DNA of 64,000 nt from Halomonas colorata (lineage in GTDB: Bacteria; Pseudomonadota; Gammaproteobacteria; Pseudomonadales; Halomonadaceae): positions 165,890 through 229,889 of the forward strand of contig NZ_JABUZA010000001.1 of assembly GCF_014897985.1 (NCBI RefSeq), given 5' to 3'. Positions 1 to 9,825 of the stretch are shown in pieces (position 1 is the first letter of the stretch; the number at the start of each line of letters is the position of its first letter). The position numbers and the translations under genes were made by a program. The notes beneath the pieces were generated by a model. The model was not told where the DNA came from, ran no database searches, and worked only from the letters and a program-made list of their open reading frames with translations.

Positions 1-711
<711 letters not shown>

Positions 712-734
712 GCGGTAGCCAACGCGGTACGTAA

Positions 735-2057
<1,323 letters not shown>

Positions 2058-2099
2058 GGCTTTTTAAGGGGTTGGTTTGTAAGATATGTCTCAAGATTT

Positions 2100-2117
2100 T
2101 GTAAGAGATCTCTTACA
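2100..2117. promoter_or_regulatory. GacA-type upstream activating sequence (perfect palindrome)
   Basis: TGTAAG-N6-CTTACA is a perfect match to the GacA box known upstream of rsmX/Y/Z and csrB genes. The palindrome is even longer: 2098-2119 is a 22-bp perfect dyad. It lies about 170-190 bp upstream of the inferred start of the GGA-rich RNA, and an AT-rich stretch (2150-2212) separates the two. This is the same layout as Pseudomonas rsmY and rsmZ promoters. Binding by a GacA/UvrY-type response regulator is inferred. Confidence 0.88.
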
Positions 2118-2212
2118 AATGCCGACGAAAATCGCTCGTTTTAGGGTAAGAAAATCCGTAATTTTGCCTTAATTAAAATTCATGTGATTGATTTTAAATT
2201 GGTTTGAAAAAA

Positions 2213-2237
2213 AGGGTGAGCCGATAAGGCTTGCCCT
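2213..2237. other. 10-bp hairpin between GacA box and sRNA promoter
   Basis: AGGGTGAGCC, a GATAA loop and GGCTTGCCCT form a continuous 10-bp RNA stem if two G-U pairs are allowed. A run of seven A flanks it on the left, which would be a U-tail for minus-strand transcription, and a T-containing tract lies on the right. It may end eno read-through before the sRNA promoter, or it may be incidental. Confidence 0.4.
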
Positions 2238-2254
2238 CTTCTATTTTGCCCGTC

Positions 2255-2282
2255 TTGAGAAGCATTCGTTATCTGCCACAAT
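2255..2282 (+). promoter_or_regulatory. Candidate sigma-70 promoter of the GGA-rich sRNA
   Basis: TTGAGA (2255-2260) is a good -35 element. A 16-bp spacer leads to CACAAT (2277-2282), a weak -10. A weak -10 fits a promoter that needs an activator bound at the distant GacA box. The predicted start is about 2289-2291. Confidence 0.5.
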
Positions 2283-2288
2283 GCATTC

Positions 2289-2461
2289 AGGACAGGGGAG
2301 GCAAGGATGCTTTAGACAGAATGCAATGTAAGAGATGTAAACAGGTACGCGCGGTGCCACATTGATGTGAGGCCTAGCAAGGAAGTTACCTGAGGAGTTT
2401 GACACAGGGAGTGGTCAGAGGAAGTGCTTGGAGCGGGCGGCCTATGGGCCGCCTTTTTTTT
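2289..2461 (+). ncRNA. CsrB/RsmZ-type CsrA-sequestering small RNA
   Basis: No protein-coding frame is supported here. The segment of about 170 nt contains eight GGA motifs: AGGA at 2289-2292, GGGGA at 2295-2299, AGGA at 2304-2307, 2380-2383, 2393-2396 and 2419-2422, GGGA at 2407-2410 and TGGA at 2429-2432. It ends in a strong intrinsic terminator. RNAs of the CsrB/RsmZ family carry many GGA sites that bind and titrate the translational repressor CsrA. Three facts agree: the perfect GacA box upstream, the position just before the fdxA-mutS block (P. aeruginosa rsmZ lies next to fdxA), and csrA in the same window. The exact 5' end is inferred from the promoter. A short hairpin CACAT-TG-ATGTG sits at 2358-2369. 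Confidence 0.82.
2436..2461 (+). terminator. Intrinsic terminator of the GGA-rich sRNA
   Basis: GGCGGCC (2436-2442), a four-base loop and GGCCGCC (2447-2453) are followed by eight T. The 7-bp stem is entirely GC and perfect. Confidence 0.92.
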
Positions 2462-2556
2462 GTCTGAAAAAAGTATCTCAATGGTCCTTGCTTCAATGGG
2501 TCTTTTCTCAATAAGACATTCTGCCGACGACCCAGTGATGAAAATGCTTCCAAGGT

Positions 2557-2674
2557 TATAAGTAAAATACATTTTTATTGTGTGCCGCTATTAATTACTA
2601 TGGCGCGCAAGAGTTAGCAGGCTATATTTCTGTTTTACTTATCTTACGGCACATCGTTGATGTGCCGTTTTTTT
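2557..2674 (+). promoter_or_regulatory. tcyP leader: promoter candidate plus intrinsic-terminator attenuator
   Basis: -10-like TATAAG (2557-2562) and TAAAAT (2563-2568) precede a leader that ends in a perfect 10-bp stem, ACGGCACATC (2646-2655) with GATGTGCCGT (2659-2668), a 3-nt loop and seven T. This terminator lies only about 10 bp before the ribosome-binding site of tcyP. The sequence TGTGCCG occurs again at 2581-2587, so it could pair with CGGCACA (2647-2653) and break the terminator. A terminator/antiterminator switch is inferred. A plain terminator of an upstream transcript is the alternative. Confidence 0.55.
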
Positions 2675-2695
2675 ATTTTTTAGGAGAGGCATTAC

Positions 2696-4087
2696 ATGCA
2701 TGGGTTGATTGCGATCAACGTATTGGTCTTTGCGCTTGCGATCGCACTGCTGGCACGCTGGCAGCGAAACGGCGCAAGCCTTTCAAAGGTGGTGTTAGCC
2801 GGTCTTGTCATCGGTGTTGGGTTGGGGACGCTGCTACAGTGGTTGTTTGCGGATTCGGTGGTACTTGACGGTACTATCGACTGGGTCAATCTGGTCGGCG
2901 GCGGTTATGTCCAACTGTTGAAAATGATCATCATGCCTCTGGTGCTGGTCACTATTCTGTCCGCCGTAACGCGTCTGCATGATGCCAGTGCGCTGGGTAA
3001 AATCAGCCTGGGCGTGCTCGCCATGTTGATGCTTACTACGGCGATCTCGGCGGTTATCGGCATCAGCATGACGCAGCTGTTTGGGTTGTCTGCCGAGGGG
3101 CTGGTGCAGGGCGCCCGCGAGCTTGAGCGGGGCCAGGCCATTATTGAACGCAGTGCTCAAGTGGCTGACCTGACCATACCGCAATTGCTGCTATCTTTTA
3201 TTCCCAGCAATCCTTTTCAAGATTTGGCTGGGTCGCGTCCGACGTCGATTATCAGCGTGGTAATTTTTGCCACGTTTTTGGGCATGGCGGCACTGGGCAT
3301 CAAGCGTGAAAATGCAGCACTTGGCGATAAGCTAATCGAAGGTATTGATATCGTACAGAAGTGGATCATGCGCCTGGTGCGAATGGTGATTCGCCTGACG
3401 CCTTACGGGGTGATGGCGTTGATGACCAAGGTGGTTTCCACATCCAATCTTAACGATATTCTTAATCTGCTTGGTTTCGTCATCGCCTCCTACGTGGGGT
3501 TGGCGCTGATACTGGTCATGCATACGCTGTTTCTGATGGGCGCTGGAGTCAATCCCAAACGCTATTTTCAAAAAGTCTGGCCGGTGCTCACCTTTGCGTT
3601 TACCTCGCGCTCAAGCGCGGCCACGATTCCTCTGAACATCGAAGCCCAGGTGGACCGCATTGGCGTGCCGCCCGCCATTGCCAACTTCTCTGCTTCCTTC
3701 GGGGCAACCATCGGCCAAAACGGCTGTGCCGGGCTTTATCCGGCCATGCTGGCCATGATGATTGCGCCTACGGTAGGGATCGATCCATTTTCGCTGGAGT
3801 TTCTGGCAACGCTGGTGCTGGTCGTCACTCTGGCATCTTTCGGGATTGCAGGCGTCGGTGGTGGGGCAACCTTTGCGGCCATCATTGTGCTTTCGACGCT
3901 TGATCTGCCGATTGCGCTGGCAGGACTATTAATCTCCATCGAGCCGCTCATCGATATGGGCCGCACGGCGATCAACGTCAACGGCTCAATGACCGCGGGC
4001 ACGGTGACCAGCCGCCTGCTCAAGCAGCACGATAGCGCGGTCTTTGACTCTAATGATAACGAGCTGGGCGAGCCGAAGCCCGTGTAA
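2696..4087 (+). CDS. tcyP: L-cystine/sodium symporter of the DAACS (SLC1) family
   Basis: This 463-residue polytopic inner-membrane carrier has the same length as E. coli TcyP (YdjN) and closely similar segments throughout. Examples are [93 protein letters not shown] and the C-terminal [14 protein letters not shown]. These include the HP1/HP2 hairpin signatures of the glutamate/dicarboxylate symporter fold. The likely role is uptake of cystine for sulfur supply, with ion coupling. The ATG at 2696 follows AGGAGAGG. A terminator-like hairpin lies in its leader, so expression may be attenuated. The gene stands alone, between the sRNA and fdxA, where the rpoS block would be expected. Confidence 0.9.
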   Translation: MHGLIAINVLVFALAIALLARWQRNGASLSKVVLAGLVIGVGLGTLLQWLFADSVVLDGTIDWVNLVGGGYVQLLKMIIMPLVLVTILSAVTRLHDASALGKISLGVLAMLMLTTAISAVIGISMTQLFGLSAEGLVQGARELERGQAIIERSAQVADLTIPQLLLSFIPSNPFQDLAGSRPTSIISVVIFATFLGMAALGIKRENAALGDKLIEGIDIVQKWIMRLVRMVIRLTPYGVMALMTKVVSTSNLNDILNLLGFVIASYVGLALILVMHTLFLMGAGVNPKRYFQKVWPVLTFAFTSRSSAATIPLNIEAQVDRIGVPPAIANFSASFGATIGQNGCAGLYPAMLAMMIAPTVGIDPFSLEFLATLVLVVTLASFGIAGVGGGATFAAIIVLSTLDLPIALAGLLISIEPLIDMGRTAINVNGSMTAGTVTSRLLKQHDSAVFDSNDNELGEPKPV

Positions 4088-4114
4088 GCCAGCAGGTGCA
4101 TCATGTAACGCAAA

Positions 4115-4138
4115 GAGCCGCCCCAGGGTGGCTCTTTT
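4115..4138 (+). terminator. Intrinsic terminator after tcyP
   Basis: GAGCCGCCC and GGGTGGCTC form a stem with one G-U pair, followed by TTTT. It lies 27 bp after the tcyP stop codon. Confidence 0.75.
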
Positions 4139-4178
4139 GCGTTGTAAGCAAGCATTCGCTAGATGGTCAGACAGAAAC

Positions 4179-4203
4179 AAAAAAACCAGCGCGGACGCTG
4201 GTT
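4179..4203 (-). terminator. Intrinsic terminator of fdxA
   Basis: Read on the minus strand, AACCAGCG, a four-base loop and CGCTGGTT form a perfect 8-bp stem followed by a run of T (A-run 4179-4185 on the plus strand). It lies about 30 bp past the fdxA stop. Confidence 0.85.
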
Positions 4204-4231
4204 CTTAGGAAATGCTGTTGCGCCGTTTTTA

Positions 4232-4555
4232 TTAGCGCTCAAGCTTCTCGATCTTGCCGCTCTTGCCATCCCACTCTTCGGCATCCGGCAAGGCATCTTT
4301 CTTTTCAGCTATGTTGGGCCATACTTCGGCCAGTTCAGCATTGATCTCGATAAACTGTTCCTGCCCATCCGGCAGCTCATCCTCAGAGAAGATGGCCTCT
4401 GCAGGGCACTCCGGCTCGCATAGGGCGCAATCAATGCACTCATCCGGGTGAATCACCAGGAAGTTGGGGCCTTCGTAAAAGCAGTCGACCGGGCAAACTT
4501 CGACACAGTCGGTGTATTTGCATTGGATGCAGTTTTCGGTAACGACAAACGTCAT
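4232..4555 (-). CDS. fdxA: 7Fe ferredoxin ([3Fe-4S][4Fe-4S])
   Basis: This is a 107-residue ferredoxin of the Azotobacter FdI/FdxA type, a small soluble electron carrier. Cysteines at 9, 12, 17, 21 and 25 and at 40, 43, 46 and 50 give the two-cluster pattern ([14 protein letters not shown] and [12 protein letters not shown]). The start at 4555 (MTFVVTENC) is chosen because it matches the family N-terminus and is preceded by GAGGGA. A longer frame that adds 16 residues is not supported. mutS lies 156 bp downstream on the same strand, but the terminator at 4179-4203 ends transcription after fdxA. The fdxA-mutS neighbourhood is conserved in pseudomonads, where rpoS usually sits just beyond fdxA; here rpoS is missing. 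Confidence 0.95.
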   Translation of the reverse strand: MTFVVTENCIQCKYTDCVEVCPVDCFYEGPNFLVIHPDECIDCALCEPECPAEAIFSEDELPDGQEQFIEINAELAEVWPNIAEKKDALPDAEEWDGKSGKIEKLER

Positions 4556-4711
4556 CGCGCTATCCCTCTTGCGGGACCGGAGGTACAGTCCGGTCATGGT
4601 CAATCGTGAATGGTTATAAAACAGCCGTTTTTTATAAGCTAAAAAGTATGGGCGACATTCTAGTGGTGCCTATACCTAACGGCAAGCTCTGAGCGTCTTC
4701 TCTTGCGCCAA

Positions 4712-7303
4712 TTACAGCAGATCCCGCCATTGATAAATCAGCGCCAGCGCTTCACGGGGCGATAAATCGTCTACATCCGCGCGCTCAAGCGCTTCGACAA
4801 CCGGGTGCGGCGTGCTGGCAAACAAATCGTTCTGCTGAGGCGCGGGTGTTGCCTGAGGGTAATGTTCCGATACGCCAGCAGAGCGTGCCTGATGCGTGTT
4901 CACATCGCGCTGTTCAAGCGCAATCAATTTTTCCCTGGCACGTTTGATGACATGCGTGGGCACACCCGCCAGCTGGGCTACCTGCAAGCCATAGCTTTGG
5001 CTTGCCGGGCCCGCCTCGATGCGATGCATAAACACAATGCTGTCGCCATGTTCGGTGGCGGTTAAATGAATATTGGCCACGCCTTCGGCCTGGTCAGGCA
5101 GCGCTGTCATTTCAAAGTAGTGAGTGGCAAAAAGTGTAAGCGCGTGCGCCTGGGCGAGGTGCTCGGCACTTGCCCAGGCAAGCGAAAGACCATCAAAGGT
5201 ACTCGTGCCCCGGCCAATTTCATCCATGAGTACCAGGCTTTGTTCGGTCGCATTATGTAAAATATTCGCAGTTTCGGTCATCTCGACCATAAACGTCGAG
5301 CGACCACCCGCTAAATCATCCGATGAACCAATGCGGGTAAAGATCCGGTCGATAGGGCCTATTTCAGCCGCATCCGCGGGCACAAAGCTACCGCTATGGG
5401 CCAGCAGTGCAATTAGTGCCGTCTGGCGCATATAGGTAGATTTACCGCCCATATTGGGGCCGGTGATAATCAACATATGCCGCTCGGGTGTGAGCACCAC
5501 ATCGTTGGGCACAAATGGCTTATCGCTTACCTGCTCCACGACCGGATGACGGCCTGCGGTAATCGTAATGCCGGTGGCATCGCTTAACGTTGGACGCACC
5601 CAGTTGAGCGCCTCGGCGCGCTCGGCAAAAGCGCACAGTACGTCCAGTTCGGCAAGCGCTCGGGAGGTGCCCTGCAAAGCGGTCAGGTTCTCGTTGAGCT
5701 CGCCCAATAGGCGATCGTACAGCCACTTTTCACGGGTCAAGGCGCGCGACTTGGCCGATAGCGCCTTATCTTCGAACTCTTTAAGCTCCGGGATGATAAA
5801 CCGCTCGGCGTTTTTCAGCGTTTGGCGGCGAATATAGTCAGCCGGGGCCTGCTGGGCCTGAGAGCGGGGCAGCTCGATAAAGTAGCCGTGTACGCGGTTG
5901 TAGCCGACCTTCAGGTTGGCAAGTCCGGTACGTTCACGTTCACGCAGTTCAAGCTTGACCAGGTAGCTGCCGGCGTTTTCGGCCATGCCGCGGTGCTCGT
6001 CAAGCTCAGCGTCAAAGCCGTCGGCAATCACGCCGCCATCGCGGATAACTACGGGGGGGTTCTCAATCAGCGCCCGGTTGAGCGTGTCGGCGATGTCGGG
6101 ATAGGGGCGGATATGCGGGCGCAGGTTGTCCAGAGCGCTGCCACTTTCAACGTCACTTAGCTGCTGCTCAAGCATGGGTAGGGTATTGAGGGCGTCTCTC
6201 AGGCGCGCCAAATCGCGTGGCCGGGCGCTATACAGCGCAACGCGCGACAGAATACGCTCGACATCACCAACATCATTGAGCGTGTCGCGCAGCGTCATAT
6301 AGGCGGCGTCCAGGCTTAATAGCGCAACGCCGGCCTGGCGGCCCTGTACCGTCTCGCGCTGGCGCAGCGGGCGATTCAGCCAGCGCTTCAGTAGCCTTGA
6401 GCCCATTGCGGTGGTGCAGGTGTCCAGCACGCTTGCCAGCGTATTGTCGGCGCTGCCGCCCAGGTTGATATCAATCTCCAGATTGCGCCGACTGGCGCCA
6501 TCGATCACTACTGCGTCATCGCGGTTTTCGACGCTCAGCGCGGTGACGTGGGGCAGGCGCGAGCGCTGTGTGTCACGCGCGTAATCGATCAGTACGCCAG
6601 CGGCGACAAGGGCAGTGGTCAGGTGAGCGCAGCCAAACCCGCGCAAATCCTGCACTTCAAACTGATCGCACAGGCTGCGATTGGCGCTTTCCAGATCAAA
6701 AAGCCACTCGCCCTGTCGGCGTAAGCTACGCTTTTGTGACCAAATGTCGGGAAGCGTTAAGCTCTCGGGGATCAGTAGTTCAGCGGGAGAGAGGCGGGTC
6801 AGCTCGGCGAGCATTTCAGCTTCGCTGTCTACTTCCAGCACGCTAAAACGTCCGCTGGAAAGCTCAAGCCAGGCAAGTCCCCAGCGATCGCTGCCAGGTG
6901 CCAGGGCCACCAGCACGTTGTCACGTCGGGCATCGAGCAGGGCCTCATCGTGCAGGGTGCCGGGTGTCACAATACGCACTACCTGGCGCTCGACGGGGCC
7001 TTTGCTGGTAGCTGGGTCGCCAATCTGCTCACAAATGGCGACCGACTCACCGGTAGCTACCAGGCGGGCGAGATAGCCCTCGGCGCTATGATAGGGGATG
7101 CCAGCCATGGGGATCGGTTTGCCGCCTGACTGGCCGCGCTGGGTGAGCGTAATGTCCAGCAGGGCTGAAGCGCGTTTGGCGTCGTCGAAAAACAGCTCGT
7201 AAAAATCCCCCATGCGGTAGAACAGTAGTACCTCGGGGTGTTCACGTTTGATCTTTAAATACTGCGTGATCATTGGCGTGTTGGGGGGAATGGCCTGTGA
7301 CAT
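4712..7303 (-). CDS. mutS: DNA mismatch repair protein MutS
   Basis: MutS recognises base mismatches and small loops and starts methyl-directed repair with MutL. The 863 residues are close to the E. coli size. The mismatch-recognition F-Y-E triad is at residues 34-36 (GDFYEL). The ATPase has Walker [10 protein letters not shown] near residue 613, the ST/Walker B region [16 protein letters not shown], and the signature [11 protein letters not shown]-terminal QQNDLF resembles the beta-clamp binding motif, and the tail after it matches the tetramerisation region. The start at 7303 gives the standard N-terminus. It is transcribed divergently from pncC/recA, 200 bp away. Confidence 0.98.
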   Translation of the reverse strand: MSQAIPPNTPMITQYLKIKREHPEVLLFYRMGDFYELFFDDAKRASALLDITLTQRGQSGGKPIPMAGIPYHSAEGYLARLVATGESVAICEQIGDPATSKGPVERQVVRIVTPGTLHDEALLDARRDNVLVALAPGSDRWGLAWLELSSGRFSVLEVDSEAEMLAELTRLSPAELLIPESLTLPDIWSQKRSLRRQGEWLFDLESANRSLCDQFEVQDLRGFGCAHLTTALVAAGVLIDYARDTQRSRLPHVTALSVENRDDAVVIDGASRRNLEIDINLGGSADNTLASVLDTCTTAMGSRLLKRWLNRPLRQRETVQGRQAGVALLSLDAAYMTLRDTLNDVGDVERILSRVALYSARPRDLARLRDALNTLPMLEQQLSDVESGSALDNLRPHIRPYPDIADTLNRALIENPPVVIRDGGVIADGFDAELDEHRGMAENAGSYLVKLELRERERTGLANLKVGYNRVHGYFIELPRSQAQQAPADYIRRQTLKNAERFIIPELKEFEDKALSAKSRALTREKWLYDRLLGELNENLTALQGTSRALAELDVLCAFAERAEALNWVRPTLSDATGITITAGRHPVVEQVSDKPFVPNDVVLTPERHMLIITGPNMGGKSTYMRQTALIALLAHSGSFVPADAAEIGPIDRIFTRIGSSDDLAGGRSTFMVEMTETANILHNATEQSLVLMDEIGRGTSTFDGLSLAWASAEHLAQAHALTLFATHYFEMTALPDQAEGVANIHLTATEHGDSIVFMHRIEAGPASQSYGLQVAQLAGVPTHVIKRAREKLIALEQRDVNTHQARSAGVSEHYPQATPAPQQNDLFASTPHPVVEALERADVDDLSPREALALIYQWRDLL

Positions 7304-7418
7304 GGGCGTCCTGATTGAGCGTGGCGCAGGCCAGCGTGGCTTGCGGCATGTTCTTGAAATATGTGCTTTGAAATACGCTCTTTACTACCTTTTTAACTAC
7401 ATTCTTGGGTTACGTACT

Positions 7419-7450
7419 TTTGAGCGATTTCTTTGAGCGATTTCTTTGAG
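7419..7450. repeat. 13-bp tandem repeat, 2.5 copies
   Basis: TTTGAGCGATTTC occurs twice head to tail (7419-7431, 7432-7444), followed by a partial third copy (TTTGAG). It lies in the 200-bp divergent promoter region between mutS and pncC. It could be slippage-prone or part of a binding site; no function is evident. Confidence 0.6.
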
Positions 7451-7504
7451 AAAGCTAAACGCAGTATTCTACGCTGAACTGATGTCCTACATGAAGGAGC
7501 GACC

Positions 7505-8038
7505 ATGCCCCCTAGCGTATCCAGCCTTAAAAATCTTGATTTGTCACTTCTGGCGCAGCGGCTTGGGCGGGTCTGTCAGCAGCGTCAGATAGAAATAACC
7601 GCGGCGGAGTCATGTACGGGCGGTGGCATCGCCAGTGCCATTACCTCGGCGGCGGGAAGCTCGGCTTATTTTACAACGGGCTATATTACCTATGCGAATA
7701 CGGCAAAAACACGCCTGCTGGGTGTGTCAGCCGCTACACTGGAAGCTGAAGGTGCTGTCAGTGAGGCGGTGGTAAAAGCTATGGTAGTAGGCGCCTGCCA
7801 GGAAAGCGGTGCTCAGCTAGGTGTTGCAGTAAGCGGTGTGGCGGGGCCTGATGGGGGCAGTCCAGAAAAACCAGTGGGCACCGTTTGGCTTGCCTGGGGA
7901 GATATGGCCCATCAGCAGGCGGAATGTTTTCATTTTCCCGGAGACCGTCAGGCAGTACGCGAGCAGGCGGTACGCGAGGCGTTGGCAGGCCTGGTAGCGC
8001 GCCTGGATGCTTCTGGGGAAGGCGAGGTTGAGAAATAA
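7505..8038 (+). CDS. pncC: Nicotinamide-nucleotide amidohydrolase PncC (CinA C-terminal domain type)
   Basis: PncC deamidates nicotinamide mononucleotide to nicotinate mononucleotide and so recycles the NMN released by NAD-dependent DNA ligase. The 177-residue protein is the stand-alone C-terminal domain of CinA, without the N-terminal molybdopterin-like domain. Motifs include AAESCTGGGIAS, GYITYANTAKTRLLGV and SGVAGPDGGSPEKPVGTVWLAWG. AAGGAGCG precedes the ATG. It lies 88 bp before recA on the same strand, a conserved cinA/pncC-recA linkage, but recA has its own SOS promoter between them. Confidence 0.93.
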   Translation: MPPSVSSLKNLDLSLLAQRLGRVCQQRQIEITAAESCTGGGIASAITSAAGSSAYFTTGYITYANTAKTRLLGVSAATLEAEGAVSEAVVKAMVVGACQESGAQLGVAVSGVAGPDGGSPEKPVGTVWLAWGDMAHQQAECFHFPGDRQAVREQAVREALAGLVARLDASGEGEVEK

Positions 8039-8061
8039 TCGTTAAAAACGACGTTGAGGAT

Positions 8062-8106
8062 TTGTTTACCAGCAAATTTTTGGCATAATACTGTGTAATT
8101 ATACAG
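8062..8106 (+). promoter_or_regulatory. recA promoter with LexA (SOS) box
   Basis: The palindrome CTGTGTAATTATACAG at 8091-8106 fits the CTGT-N8-ACAG LexA operator exactly. Upstream, TTGTTT (8062-8067) and CATAAT (8084-8089), 16 bp apart, make a plausible promoter that the operator abuts. The recA ATG follows 20 bp after the box. Confidence 0.9.
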
Positions 8107-8126
8107 TTTGTGATGAGGGTGTTTGC

Positions 8127-9188
8127 ATGGCTCAGGATGACAACCGTACGAAAGCGCTAAACGCCGCACTTAGTCAGATCGATCGCCAGTTTGGTAAAGG
8201 CACTGTGATGCGCTTGGGCGACGCTCCGCGTGTCGTCATGCCGTCAGTGTCTACTGGCTCGCTAGGCTTGGACATCGCTCTTGGCATTGGTGGTTTGCCC
8301 TTTGGCCGGGTTGTAGAGATTTTTGGACCGGAATCGTCGGGTAAGACCACGCTGACCCTGTCGGTCATTGCTCAAGCACAGAAGCAGGGCAAGGTATGTG
8401 CGTTCGTTGATGCCGAGCACGCCCTTGATCCAAGCTATGCAGAAAAACTGGGTGTTAACCTGGATGACCTGCTGGTATCTCAGCCGGACACCGGTGAGCA
8501 GGCGCTTGAAATCACCGATATGCTGGTCCGCTCGGGCGGCGTTGACGTGATCATTATCGACTCCGTTGCCGCGCTGACGCCGCGTGCTGAAATCGAAGGC
8601 GAAATGGGTGATACCCATGTAGGTCTGCAGGCGCGTTTGATGTCTCAGGCGCTGCGTAAAATCACCGGTAATATCAAAAACGCCAACTGCCTCGTGGTGT
8701 TTATCAACCAGATCCGCATGAAGATCGGCGTGATGTTTGGTAGCCCGGAAACCACGACGGGCGGTAACGCGCTGAAGTTTTACTCCAGCGTGCGGCTCGA
8801 TATTCGCCGTACCGGTTCCGTAAAATCGGGTGATGAAGTCACCGGTAACGAAACCCGCGTTAAAGTGGTTAAAAACAAGGTAGCACCGCCGTTCCGTCAG
8901 GCCGAGTTCCAGATCCTGTACGGCAAGGGTATTTACCATGCTGGTGAGGTAGTTGATCTGGGCGTGCAGTGCAACCTGGTCGACAAGGCAGGCGCCTGGT
9001 ACAGCTATAAAGGCAACAAGATTGGTCAGGGTAAGGCAAACGCCGCCCAGTACCTTGAAGAGCATCCGGAAATCATGCAAGAGATCGAAAGCCAGATCCG
9101 GGAGCAGTTGCTTGCCAAGCCTGACCCGAAAAAAGAAGAAGCGCCAGCGGCTGATGTCGCCGCTGATGCTGACGACGACCTGCTGTAA
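8127..9188 (+). CDS. recA: Recombinase RecA
   Basis: RecA forms the ATP-dependent nucleoprotein filament for homologous recombination and, as co-protease, triggers LexA self-cleavage in the SOS response. The 353 residues are typical. Walker [10 protein letters not shown] lies near residues 66-74, the Walker B region is [12 protein letters not shown], and loop/interface motifs include [22 protein letters not shown] (split here only for reading) and [20 protein letters not shown]. The C-terminus is acidic (ADDDD-type), as in other RecA proteins. A LexA box lies 20 bp upstream. recX starts 5 bp after the stop codon. Confidence 0.99.
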   Translation: MAQDDNRTKALNAALSQIDRQFGKGTVMRLGDAPRVVMPSVSTGSLGLDIALGIGGLPFGRVVEIFGPESSGKTTLTLSVIAQAQKQGKVCAFVDAEHALDPSYAEKLGVNLDDLLVSQPDTGEQALEITDMLVRSGGVDVIIIDSVAALTPRAEIEGEMGDTHVGLQARLMSQALRKITGNIKNANCLVVFINQIRMKIGVMFGSPETTTGGNALKFYSSVRLDIRRTGSVKSGDEVTGNETRVKVVKNKVAPPFRQAEFQILYGKGIYHAGEVVDLGVQCNLVDKAGAWYSYKGNKIGQGKANAAQYLEEHPEIMQEIESQIREQLLAKPDPKKEEAPAADVAADADDDLL

Positions 9189-9193
9189 ATCGT

Positions 9194-9655
9194 ATGTTTG
9201 CTTCGTCACGTGATGCAACCCCACGCGACATAGCACTTCAGCTGCTATCTCGGCGCGAGTATTCTCGCGCTGAGATAGCGCAAAGACTAACCAAGAAAGC
9301 TTTCGAGAACGCAGACATTGAGGCGTGCCTGGATACCCTGGAAGAACAGGGGCTTCAGTCGGATGTGCGCTTTGCCGAAAGTTTTATTCGTTCACGTATT
9401 ATTCGTGGTCAAGGCGTCATACGCATTAAAGGTGAACTCCGCCAGCGTGGCATTGATCAGGAAATTTTAAGCAACGCGCTCGTCGCCGTGGAAGAAAACG
9501 AAGGCGTTGACTGGTTTGAGCTTGCCAGTGCCACCCTGGCGCGGCGCTTCTCCTCCCCCGGTGATACCCCAAAAGAACGCGCCAAACGTGAGCGCTTTCT
9601 TGCCTCGCGTGGTTTCGATTTTGAACAAATTCGTTACGCGCTCTCTTGCTTGTAA
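9194..9655 (+). CDS. recX: Regulatory protein RecX
   Basis: RecX binds RecA filaments and limits their extension. The 153-residue product has the family pattern of three-helix repeats: LLSRREYSRAEIAQRL, the paired DTLEEQGLQSDVRFAESFIRSRI block, and the RGFDFEQIRYAL C-terminus. It follows recA by 5 bp, so the two are co-transcribed and SOS-induced. A strong hairpin in the first codons (9245-9278) could lower recX output relative to recA. No clear Shine-Dalgarno sequence precedes its ATG, so translational coupling to recA is possible. Confidence 0.93.
   Translation: MFASSRDATPRDIALQLLSRREYSRAEIAQRLTKKAFENADIEACLDTLEEQGLQSDVRFAESFIRSRIIRGQGVIRIKGELRQRGIDQEILSNALVAVEENEGVDWFELASATLARRFSSPGDTPKERAKRERFLASRGFDFEQIRYALSCL
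9245..9278 (+). other. 15-bp stem-loop inside the start of recX
   Basis: CTATCTCGGCGCGAG (9245-9259), loop TATT, and CTCGCGCTGAGATAG (9264-9278) pair along their full length with one G-U. In E. coli a terminator-like structure between recA and recX keeps RecX low. A similar role is inferred here, although no T-run follows. Confidence 0.6.
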
Positions 9656-9724
9656 AGCCTTCTTTTATCACTATTGTGCCTGATCGTTTTCTTACGTCTT
9701 TAGCTATTAGCCACTAACTGCCGC

Positions 9725-9752
9725 TTTAGTCGTTTGACAACTGCGCTATAAT
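9725..9752 (+). promoter_or_regulatory. alaS promoter candidate
   Basis: TATAAT at 9747-9752 is a consensus -10. The best -35 at a 16-bp spacing is TTTAGT (9725-9730), which is weak. A TTGACA-like hexamer at 9734-9739 is too close to serve this -10. The 70-nt leader that follows contains a CCCCAG/CTGGGG inverted repeat (about 9766-9796). Confidence 0.5.
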
Positions 9753-9825
9753 GGCGCTTTTGCGACCCCAGCGGGTAGCGGCGACAGCGCCCTGGGGCAT
9801 CATGCTTTAATGTTACGGATACCCT

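Noticed and set aside
2578..2868. 96-codon open frame beginning in the tcyP leader
   Set aside because: It begins at a TTG without a ribosome-binding site, runs through the leader terminator hairpin and then lies out of frame with tcyP; it has no family resemblance.
8262..9236. Long minus-strand open frame (324 codons) opposite recA
   Set aside because: It is the antisense shadow of the conserved recA coding sequence, and its translation shows no recognisable domain.
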